Shown here piece after piece: positions 6,294 through 11,135 of a stretch of DNA of 14,331 bases. The notes beneath the pieces were generated by a model. It saw nothing but the letters and a program-made list of their open reading frames with translations. It was not told where the DNA came from and made no database searches. Every line of letters begins with the position of its first letter. Positions within the stretch are counted from its first letter, which is position 1. The DNA is from CALIKW01 sp038998005. GTDB lineage: Archaea; Aenigmatarchaeota; Aenigmatarchaeia; CG10238-14; SCSR01. The DNA lies in contig JAVZIY010000010.1 of assembly GCA_038998005.1 (NCBI GenBank), positions 1 through 14,331 on the forward strand, read 5' to 3'. A program made the translations under genes and the position numbers.

Positions 6294-7130
6294 ATGGGAT
6301 TAAAAGAAATTTTAAAAGGAAAATTAAGTGAAGAAGAATTAAAAATTTTACCACGAAGCTTTGATATAATTGGTTCTAGAGAGAAAGCCATAGCCATAAC
6401 AGAAATTCCAGAAGGACTAAAAGGAAAGGAAAAAATAATAGCAGAAGGAATAATGAAGTTGAATAAAAATGTGAAAACTGTTTTAAAAAAAGTTTCTGAA
6501 AGAAAGGGGATAGAAAGATTAAGAGAATATGAGTTTTTAGCTGGTGATGAAAATACTGAAGTTGTCCATAAAGAGTTTGGTTATTTGTTAAAGCTTGACC
6601 CAAGAAAAGTCTATTTTTCTCCAAGGGAAGCAGAAGAAAGGCAAAGGATAGCTAATAAAGTTAAGGATAGCGAAAAAGTTTTGGTTATGTTTTCAGGCAT
6701 AGCACCATTTTGCATAGCAATAGCTAAGAAAAAAAATGTTAAGGTTTATGGTATAGAAATAAATGAAGAAGCTCATAGGTATGCAAAAATTAATGTCGGA
6801 ATGAATGGTTTGAGCGATAAAGTTGTTTTGATAAAGGGTGATGTAAGAAAAATTTGTCCAAAGCTTAAGGAAAAATTTGATAGAATTGTTATGCCCCTAC
6901 CCCTAGGTTCAGAAAATTTTTTGGATTTAGCTTTTAAATGTATAAAAAAAGGTGGAATAATACATTTTTATAACTGGGGAAGCGAAGAAAACCTTTATGA
7001 AAATGGAATTAAAGGTATAGAAAAGGAGGCAAGGAAATTAAAGAAGAAAGTAAAGATTTTAGAAATGAGGAAAGTTTTACCTTATGCACCAAAGAGATGG
7101 AAAGTTTGTATAGATTTAAAGGTTTTGTAG
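6294..7130 (+). CDS. Trm5-family class I tRNA (guanine37-N1)-methyltransferase
   Basis: Members methylate N1 of G37 next to the anticodon with S-adenosylmethionine, preventing frameshifts and, in archaea, starting wyosine synthesis on tRNA-Phe. The 278-residue protein begins with the Trm5 D2 region (LPRSFDIIGSREKAIAITEI, residues 19-38, to VYFSPREAEERQRIA, 106-120). The Rossmann methyltransferase domain follows: VLVMFSGIAPFCIAIAKK (129-146), VYGIEIN (151-157), IKGDVRKI (180-187) and the motif IV region DRIVMPLPLGSENFLDLA (196-213). Typical archaeal Trm5 proteins are longer (about 330 residues) and have an N-terminal D1 domain that is missing here. ATG at 6294 is probably leaderless. The stop TAG shares its G (7130) with the first base of a tRNA-Leu gene. 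Confidence 0.85.
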   Translation: MGLKEILKGKLSEEELKILPRSFDIIGSREKAIAITEIPEGLKGKEKIIAEGIMKLNKNVKTVLKKVSERKGIERLREYEFLAGDENTEVVHKEFGYLLKLDPRKVYFSPREAEERQRIANKVKDSEKVLVMFSGIAPFCIAIAKKKNVKVYGIEINEEAHRYAKINVGMNGLSDKVVLIKGDVRKICPKLKEKFDRIVMPLPLGSENFLDLAFKCIKKGGIIHFYNWGSEENLYENGIKGIEKEARKLKKKVKILEMRKVLPYAPKRWKVCIDLKVL

Positions 7131-7215
7131 CGGGGGTCGCCTAGTCTGGTCAATGGCACTGGTCTCAGAAACCAGTGGCTTAGTGCCTTCCTGGGTTCAA
7201 ATCCCAGCCCCCGCA
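7130..7215 (+). tRNA. tRNA-Leu(CAG)
   Basis: The acceptor stem GCGGGGG (7130-7136) pairs with CCCCCGC (7208-7214), with discriminator A at 7215. The D stem is GCC/GGC. The anticodon stem CTGGT/ACCAG encloses the loop CTCAGAA, with anticodon CAG at 7166-7168 and A at position 37. A 15-nt variable arm with a GGC/GCC stem marks a class II tRNA, consistent with Leu. The T arm is CTGGG-TTCAAAT-CCCAG. There is no intron and CCA is not encoded. The first base is also the last base of the preceding stop codon, so processing by RNase P from a joint transcript is likely. Confidence 0.95.
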
Positions 7216-7216
7216 C

Positions 7217-7221
7217 TTTTT
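7217..7221 (+). terminator. Short oligo-T tract after tRNA-Leu
   Basis: Five T residues begin 2 nt after the discriminator base, in the usual position for archaeal tRNA transcript termination. The tract is short, so support is modest. Confidence 0.4.
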
Positions 7222-7246
7222 AAGTTAATGCCTCTTTTGTAGAATA

Positions 7247-7510
7247 ATTAGCTTTTAAAAAAGTTCTAATACCAAAATTTATGTTATAGACAATGGTATT
7301 TTAAAAAGTTATGATATCGAAGATAAAAGTAAAGTTTTTAGAAAATCTTGTATTCTTAGAGCTTCTTAAGCTTAATGAAGAAGAAAATAAAACGATCTTT
7401 TGTTTAAAGGCAGAAAAGTTAAGTTTATTCCTTTTTGGAAGTGGGCTTTAAATTTTTGAGCGACTTTTTCAGCTTAATCAGAGATGGATTTGAAAAAATT
7501 TTTAAATTTT
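7247..7510 (+). pseudogene. Decayed C-terminal remnant of a DUF4143-type AAA ATPase
   Basis: No intact gene lies between tRNA-Leu and uS11. Three plus-strand pieces in alternating frames together resemble the C-terminal domain of the archaeal ATPases that carry DUF4143. They are SSNTKIYVIDNGILKSYDIE (from 7262), FLENLVFLELLKLNEEENKT (from 7335, one frame over) and LLFKGRKVKFI (from 7397, back in the first frame). The family pattern, from memory, is KIYFIDNG..., then ENLVFLEL..., then KGKEVDFI. Frame changes fall near a T run at 7335-7339 and near 7400, and there is a stop at 7256. A 46-codon open frame from ATG 7311 to 7451 covers the middle piece but has no independent support. This looks like an old, dead insertion or transferred gene. 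Confidence 0.55.
7493..7498 (-). terminator. Oligo-T terminator of the uS13-uS4-uS11 operon
   Basis: Read on the minus strand, six T residues follow an A/T-rich run about 17 nt past the uS11 stop. This is consistent with archaeal T-tract termination. Confidence 0.4.
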
Positions 7511-7514
7511 TAAT

Positions 7515-7913
7515 TTAAACTCTTCTTCCCCTTCTTCCACCTTTCGCTCTCATCCTACCATGTGGAATGGGTGTTGTATCCTCAATTAAACCTATTTTTA
7601 AGCCTGCTCTTGCTAAAGCCCTTATTGCTGGCTGAGCTCCTGCTCCTGGAGTTTTTCCTTTTGTCCCTCCAGGCCCTCTGACTCTTATATGCACACCATT
7701 AATTCCCTTTGCTAAAGCTTCTTCACCAGCCTTTTTTGCGGCAAGCATAGCAGGAAAAGGCATTCCACCCTCTCTATCTTTATCAGTCATCATTCCAGCA
7801 GAAGCTCTTGCTATTGTTTCAGCTCCTGTTATGTCAGTAATATGAACAATGGTATTATTTGCACTACTGTAAATGTACGCAATTCCCCACTTTTCTTTTT
7901 TTTCTTCCATCAT
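7515..7913 (-). CDS. rpsK: Small ribosomal subunit protein uS11
   Basis: Ribosomal protein of the 30S platform. It shows the family core: WGIAYIYSSANNTIVHITDI (residues 9-28), TGAETIARASAGMM, GVHIRVRGPGGTKGKTPGAGAQPAIRALARAG (about 75-106) and the basic C-terminus THPIPHG-like segment TPIPHGRMRAKGGRRGRRV. The 132-residue length is normal for archaea. ATG at 7913 overlaps the uS4 stop as ATGA, with GAGGT upstream; a second ATG directly follows (7910). It is the last gene of the three-gene operon. The RNA polymerase subunit D gene that usually follows in archaea is not here, and a decayed ATPase remnant and tRNA-Leu lie downstream instead. Confidence 0.97.
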   Translation of the reverse strand: MMEEKKEKWGIAYIYSSANNTIVHITDITGAETIARASAGMMTDKDREGGMPFPAMLAAKKAGEEALAKGINGVHIRVRGPGGTKGKTPGAGAQPAIRALARAGLKIGLIEDTTPIPHGRMRAKGGRRGRRV

Positions 7914-8359
7914 TTAACCTCAATTTTACTTTCTTCTTCTTTCTTAACCAAATAACTTGGATATAAAACTTTTCTTCCATCTATTTTTACATGTCCATGA
8001 ACTATTAGTTGTCTAGCATGTTTTATACTATTTGCAAAACCTTTCCTTAAAACCATTGTTTGCAATCTTCTCTCTAATATGTCTCTAATAGTTAACCCCA
8101 AAACATTATCCAAACTTGCGTTTTCACTCAAAATACCAAGTTTATTAAGTTTTTGAATCAGTTCTCTTTCTTTTTTCTCATCTTTTCTGCCTATAAGTTC
8201 TCTTGCTATTCTTCTCCATTTTCTTAGGAGTGCCTCGTTTCTCCAAAGCTCCTTTTTTCTTCTAAGTCCATATTCTCTAAGGATATTCTTCTCCTCTTCA
8301 ATTCTTTCCTTATCCCAAACTCTTCTCGGCTTTTCATATTTTTTTCTCAGTCTCCTCAT
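7910..8359 (-). CDS. rpsD: Small ribosomal subunit protein uS4 (short form)
   Basis: A primary 16S rRNA-binding protein of the 30S body. It has the archaeal N-terminus RRLRKKYEKPRRVWDKERI (residues 2-20) and the S4 RNA-binding domain (LERRLQTMVLRKGFANSIKHARQLIVHGHVKI, about 95-126). At 149 residues it is shorter than typical archaeal uS4 (about 170-180), with a trimmed N-terminus and a short C-terminal tail after the S4 domain. Its Shine-Dalgarno GTGAT overlaps the uS13 stop codon (8364-8366), with the ATG following after 3 nt, so translation is probably coupled. It overlaps uS11 by 4 nt. Confidence 0.96.
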   Translation of the reverse strand: MRRLRKKYEKPRRVWDKERIEEEKNILREYGLRRKKELWRNEALLRKWRRIARELIGRKDEKKERELIQKLNKLGILSENASLDNVLGLTIRDILERRLQTMVLRKGFANSIKHARQLIVHGHVKIDGRKVLYPSYLVKKEEESKIEVK

Positions 8360-8363
8360 TTAA

Positions 8364-8909
8364 TCACTTCTTCTCCATCTTTGCAAGCTCTTTTCTTCTC
8401 ACGACACCTATTGTTCTACCTTTCCTAAAAGAGCTTCTTGTCCTTTGTCCTCTTACAGGTAAGCCAAGCATATGCCTTATTCCTTTATAAGTTTTTAAAT
8501 CTATCATCCTTTGTACATCAAACTTTTGTGCTATTTCTAAGTCAGAAGAAGTTAGATGCAAATCCTTTCCTGTCTCCAAATCTTTTCTTCTATTGAAAAG
8601 GAATGAGGGTATTCCAAATTTTCCAGGATCTTTAATTATCTCCTCAATTTTTTCAATCTGCCTTTCATTTAAATCTTTTAATTTTATTTTAGGATTAATT
8701 CCAGCAACTTTGCAAATCGTTTTGCTCATACTAAATCCTATACCTTTAATTTTCTTCAGGGCAATCCAGGTTACTTTTTCCCCATCTAAATCTGTTCCAG
8801 CAACTCTAACTATAGCCTTTGTTTTTTTCGGCTTAACTATCTTAATTTTCTCCTTAGGTTTTTCTTTTTTCTCCTCTTCAACTTCTGCCTTTACTCTAGT
8901 TACTCCCAT
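8364..8909 (-). CDS. rpsM: Small ribosomal subunit protein uS13 with N-terminal extension
   Basis: A protein of the 30S head that contacts the large subunit. The conserved body starts at IVRVAGTDLDGEK (about residue 33) and includes ALKKIKGIGFSMSKTICKVAG, the central LTSSDLEIAQKFDVQRMIDL and the C-terminal RGQRTRSSFRKGRTIGVVRRK. Archaeal uS13 usually begins almost at the IVRIAGTDL segment. Here about 30 Lys/Glu-rich residues precede it (EVEEEKKEKPKEKIKIVKPK). ATG at 8909 is supported by GTGAT 4 nt upstream, so the extension is probably real. It is the first gene of the uS13-uS4-uS11 operon. Confidence 0.96.
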   Translation of the reverse strand: MGVTRVKAEVEEEKKEKPKEKIKIVKPKKTKAIVRVAGTDLDGEKVTWIALKKIKGIGFSMSKTICKVAGINPKIKLKDLNERQIEKIEEIIKDPGKFGIPSFLFNRRKDLETGKDLHLTSSDLEIAQKFDVQRMIDLKTYKGIRHMLGLPVRGQRTRSSFRKGRTIGVVRRKELAKMEKK

Positions 8910-8954
8910 AAAATCACTTTTCGCTTTTTGATTTTAAAAACTATTACTTTTAAG

Positions 8955-8969
8955 TTTTTTAAACTTTTC
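8955..8969 (-). promoter_or_regulatory. Candidate BRE/TATA promoter of the uS13 operon
   Basis: The minus strand reads GAAAAGTTTAAAAAA. A start about 25 nt downstream (near 8935) leaves a short leader that includes the GTGAT Shine-Dalgarno before ATG 8909. A second TATA-like run nearer the gene (8930-8941) would start transcription at the ATG itself and leave the Shine-Dalgarno out, so it is less likely. Confidence 0.4.
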
Positions 8970-9025
8970 ATTTTCAAGAAGTGCAAAAAGTTTATTAAGA
9001 ATCTAGAGAAAAAGTTTTACCGTTT

Positions 9026-9146
9026 TCATGCATCATAGTCTGTTCCTATTTGGAGATAATTAGCGCCAGCTTTAAGGAATTTTATGTCATCATAAGCCTC
9101 CAGCAGCATTTGTTAAAAATGGATATTCAATCATCCTTTAGTTTAG
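9026..9146 (-). pseudogene. Decayed C-terminal fragment of a TIM-barrel enzyme
   Basis: The 262-nt gap between uS13 and tRNA-Ala has no intact gene, but the minus strand carries two adjoining protein-like pieces in different frames: RMIEYPFLTNAAGG (ending about 9097) and YDDIKFLKAGANYLQIGTDY followed by DA and a TGA at 9026-9028. The pattern 'NAAGG ... AGANYLQIGT' resembles the last two strands and phosphate-binding loops of flavin or phosphate-binding TIM barrels such as dihydroorotate dehydrogenase or nitronate monooxygenase. I cannot say which. A one-base frame change near 9096 and the absence of the rest of the gene mark it as a relic. Confidence 0.45.
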
Positions 9147-9171
9147 CTAAATGAAAATATAAATCTGAAAA

Positions 9172-9254
9172 TGGACCGGCCGGGATTTGAACCCGGAGCC
9201 TCTGCCTTTTTGGTTTAATGCCATGGCAGCGATCTACCATTGATCTACCGGCCC
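9172..9254 (-). tRNA. tRNA-Ala(GGC) with an 11-nt intron
   Basis: The minus strand reads acceptor GGGCCGG pairing with CCGGTCC, with discriminator A (9172). The third pair is G3-U70, the classical alanine identity element. The D arm is GATC/GATC and the T arm CCGGG-TTCAAAT-CCCGG. The anticodon stem CTGCC/GGCAG encloses 18 nt instead of 7: A-T-GGC-A, then an extra TTAAACCAAAA (9208-9218), then A38. Removing the 11 nt after position 37 gives loop ATGGCAA, anticodon GGC and a 72-nt tRNA. TGG (33-35) can pair with CCA inside the intron, giving a small relaxed bulge-helix-bulge for the splicing endonuclease. CCA is not encoded. Confidence 0.9.
9208..9218 (-). other. tRNA-Ala intron
   Basis: Eleven nucleotides (TTAAACCAAAA on the minus strand) lie at the canonical 37/38 position. 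The boundary is set by restoring a 7-nt anticodon loop with anticodon GGC, in agreement with G3-U70. This is near the small end of archaeal tRNA introns. Confidence 0.75.
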
Positions 9255-9289
9255 CATTTTATGATATTTTAATTTTCAATTTAAAATTA

Positions 9290-9309
9290 AATGTTAGACG
9301 TCTAACATT
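9290..9309. repeat. 20-bp perfect palindrome between the Cas4-like gene and tRNA-Ala
   Basis: AATGTTAGACGTCTAACATT is perfectly self-complementary and overlaps the stop codon (9308-9310) of the Cas4-like gene. As RNA it could form an 8-bp hairpin with a 4-nt loop followed by a T-rich stretch on the minus strand, so it may act as a terminator or 3' end stabiliser. As DNA it could be a dimeric protein-binding site upstream of tRNA-Ala. The sequence does not decide between these. Confidence 0.6.
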
Positions 9310-10324
9310 AGTATTCAATCCTTCTTACCATCTCTATATTTTCACAGCTTGGCCTTACATGACAGCCCAGACAAACCCTTCTTTCCAAATTTGATAATCT
9401 TCCCTTTTCTGGTATCTTCCCAATTTTACACATCCTTTCTATCCCTTTCTTGTAATAAAAGAATTTTTTTTTCATTTCATTTGTAACTTTAACTTTAACT
9501 AAAGATTTTGAAGCGAAATAAATTAAATAACTAAAATTTACTTTTTTCCTAAAAAATTCTTCAACTAAAATACTTTCCCCTATACTTTGAAGCAAATGCT
9601 CTTCTTTTACCCCCCTTTCGCTTAGTTCGCCAAGTTTTATGTCTATCGGTATTATCTCATTCTTTTTAACACCAACTACGTCAGGAGTTCCTATTAACCC
9701 TGTTTTTAAAGATTCAATTTTTTTTTCCATTAAAATATAAGAAAACCCTTCTTTTTTAATCAACTCATAGAACCTTTCAAGAAAATCAATTATCTCATCT
9801 TTGGAAATTGTAACTTTTTTACCAAACTTCTTCAGAGACCTTTTAGCAACCTCTTCCATCAATTGCTCTATCTGCATATTTGCAAGATTCTTAACGAAGA
9901 TGTTGACTGAATAATGAATAGCTTCACCATCCCAAGTTTTACCCCTTTCCTCTTTATACTGTTTAGCCAAAATTATTTTTTCAAGAAAAAGCCTTCTTGG
10001 GCATTGAAAAAATTTTGCAACTTCTAATGGCGTAATAAAAAGTCTTTTTAATTTTGAAATTTTATCTATGATATTTTTTGAAACATTTTTCAAATCTTCA
10101 TTTTCAATTTCTCTGTTAACTATTAAAGAGCCTTTTTTACCTTTTATATAGTTCATTTCTTCAAGATTTTGAAGAAATAAGAAAATAATATCCGAAGAGC
10201 AAACATTTTTGGTTAAAGCCTGAATTAGTAGATCTTCCAATTCAATTTCTCTTTCCAAATTTGAATTGAGAATTTCAGCAATTTTATAAATTTCTCTTTC
10301 ACTTATTTCTATTCCTATTCTCAC
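9308..10324 (-). CDS. Cas4-like PD-(D/E)XK nuclease with Fe-S cysteines and extra N-terminal domain
   Basis: A predicted DNA exonuclease of the Cas4/RecB-like family. From about residue 96 it follows the Cas4 plan: FITPLEVAKFFQCPRRLFLE with C108, GEAIH (H137), GTPDVVG (D215), PIDIKLG (D228, K230), the Q246 helix (HLLQSIGESILVEEF) and the C-terminal C318-x2-C321-x5-C327. The four cysteines can hold a 4Fe-4S cluster and D215/D228/K230 form the nuclease centre. The first 95 residues are additional and helical, perhaps a winged helix (EIYKIAEILN... NLEEMNYIKGKKGSLIVN). GTG at 10324 has GTGAT upstream. It is the last gene of the eL8-eS28-eL24 operon, 12 nt after eL24. There are no CRISPR repeats or cas1/cas2 here, so a role in DNA repair or replication is more likely than adaptation. 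Confidence 0.85.
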   Translation of the reverse strand: MRIGIEISEREIYKIAEILNSNLEREIELEDLLIQALTKNVCSSDIIFLFLQNLEEMNYIKGKKGSLIVNREIENEDLKNVSKNIIDKISKLKRLFITPLEVAKFFQCPRRLFLEKIILAKQYKEERGKTWDGEAIHYSVNIFVKNLANMQIEQLMEEVAKRSLKKFGKKVTISKDEIIDFLERFYELIKKEGFSYILMEKKIESLKTGLIGTPDVVGVKKNEIIPIDIKLGELSERGVKEEHLLQSIGESILVEEFFRKKVNFSYLIYFASKSLVKVKVTNEMKKKFFYYKKGIERMCKIGKIPEKGRLSNLERRVCLGCHVRPSCENIEMVRRIEY

Positions 10325-10336
10325 CTAAATCACTTT

Positions 10337-10495
10337 TTATTTTTTCATTATCCACTTAAACCTTTTAGGACTCTTTCCCATAAAATAATATTTTTCGCAC
10401 TTAGAGGAATCAAAGTAAAGGATACTTCCATCATTTTTAACGAACATTTTACCCTTTGGCGGTTTAAAGCTTTTACCACAAAAATTGCATTTCAT
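10337..10495 (-). CDS. rpl24e: Large ribosomal subunit protein eL24 (52 residues)
   Basis: A short gene lies between eS28 and the Cas4-like gene: MKCNFCGKSFKPPKGKMFVK, then NDGSILYFDSSKCEKYYFMG and KSPKRFKWIMKK. CNFCGK, the PPKGKMFVKNDGS segment and SPKRFKW match archaeal eL24, a 50S protein with a zinc ribbon. Its usual zinc ligands are C-x2-C and C-x3-C. Here C3, C6 and C33 are present, but the expected third cysteine is D29 (YFDSSKC instead of FCSSKC). The start ATG 10495 is supported by AAAGGTAAT upstream, overlapping the end of eS28 (stop at 10501). The spacing within the eL8-eS28-eL24 operon confirms identity. Confidence 0.9.
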   Translation of the reverse strand: MKCNFCGKSFKPPKGKMFVKNDGSILYFDSSKCEKYYFMGKSPKRFKWIMKK

Positions 10496-10500
10496 TTCAA

Positions 10501-10704
10501 TTACCTTTCAGCAAGCTTTGGTACACTTTCCATTTCTGTTTCCCTTAACATTAAAATATCTCCATTCCTAACAGGACCTATCACATTTCTTATAAGAATT
10601 TTTCCTTTATCTGGACCTTCCAAAACTTTGCATCTAACTTGTACCACTCCTCTGACTCCACTTCTCCCTATTATTTGCACTACTTCAGCTGGATATGCTT
10701 CCAT
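10501..10704 (-). CDS. rps28e: Small ribosomal subunit protein eS28
   Basis: A 30S protein of the OB fold found in archaea and eukaryotes. The 67 residues show the whole family pattern: AEVVQIIGRSGVRGVVQVRC (residues 6-25), VLEGPDKGKILIRNVIGPVR (about 27-46) and the invariant tail NGDILMLRETEMESVPKLAER. ATG at 10704 is preceded by GTGAATTGA. It lies 5 nt after the eL8 stop, within the same operon. Confidence 0.96.
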   Translation of the reverse strand: MEAYPAEVVQIIGRSGVRGVVQVRCKVLEGPDKGKILIRNVIGPVRNGDILMLRETEMESVPKLAER

Positions 10705-10709
10705 TCAAT

Positions 10710-11078
10710 TCACTTTTTAATCTCGTTAATTTTTTCAATTATATCTCTAACTAATTCCTTTCCTTCTCCTTCTTCAACTATACATGCTGCAGCCGAGCCA
10801 ACATCCAATCCAGTAGCTCTTCCCAATTCAATTTTGCTTGGTACATACGCGTATGGAATATTTTTCTCTTCACATAACCCTGGCAAATGCATGACTATTT
10901 CTTCAGGTTCAACATCTTCTGCAATAACAACTAACTTACATGCTCCTCTTTCAACAGCTTTTGTGGTCTCATTAGTTCCTTTCTTAATTTTTCCTGTATT
11001 TTTTGCTATCTCTACAGCTTGCAAAATTCTATCACTCAATTCCTTTGGAACCTCAAACTTTACATAACTTTTCGGCAT
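10710..11078 (-). CDS. rpl7ae: Large ribosomal subunit protein eL8 (L7Ae), kink-turn RNA binder
   Basis: L7Ae binds kink-turns in 23S rRNA and is also a core protein of archaeal box C/D and H/ACA guide RNPs and of RNase P. The 122-residue protein has the diagnostic GKIKKGTNETTKAVERGACKLVVIAEDVEPEEIV region (about residues 29-62), LPGLCEEKNIPYAYVPSKIELGRATG and the C-terminal AACIVEEG. ATG at 11078 has a strong Shine-Dalgarno, GGTGAT, 3 nt upstream. It is the first gene of an operon with eS28, eL24 and the Cas4-like nuclease. Its promoter lies directly after the gltX stop. Confidence 0.97.
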   Translation of the reverse strand: MPKSYVKFEVPKELSDRILQAVEIAKNTGKIKKGTNETTKAVERGACKLVVIAEDVEPEEIVMHLPGLCEEKNIPYAYVPSKIELGRATGLDVGSAAACIVEEGEGKELVRDIIEKINEIKK

Positions 11079-11114
11079 TTCATCACCTTATCTTATGAAT
11101 TATAATTGTAGAAG

Positions 11115-11130
11115 ATTTATATATCTTTTG
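11115..11130 (-). promoter_or_regulatory. BRE/TATA promoter of the eL8 operon
   Basis: The minus strand reads CAAAAG (BRE side) then ATATATAAAT (11115-11124), a strong archaeal TATA box. Transcription should start near 11094, leaving a leader of about 16 nt that holds the GGTGAT Shine-Dalgarno. Confidence 0.6.
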
Positions 11131-11135
11131 TTAGT

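Noticed and set aside
7130..7215. tRNA-Leu as a self-linked substrate of the neighbouring Trm5-like enzyme
   Set aside because: The anticodon loop reads CTCAGAA, so position 37 is A, not G. G37 methylation is not possible on this tRNA.
7311..7451. A 46-codon open frame as a real small gene
   Set aside because: Its translation matches the middle of the DUF4143-like remnant, and flanking pieces of the same domain lie in another frame. It is better explained as part of a pseudogene.
9308..10324. CRISPR-Cas locus suggested by the Cas4-like gene
   Set aside because: I see no regularly spaced repeats and no cas1, cas2 or effector genes in the window. The gene belongs to a ribosomal operon.
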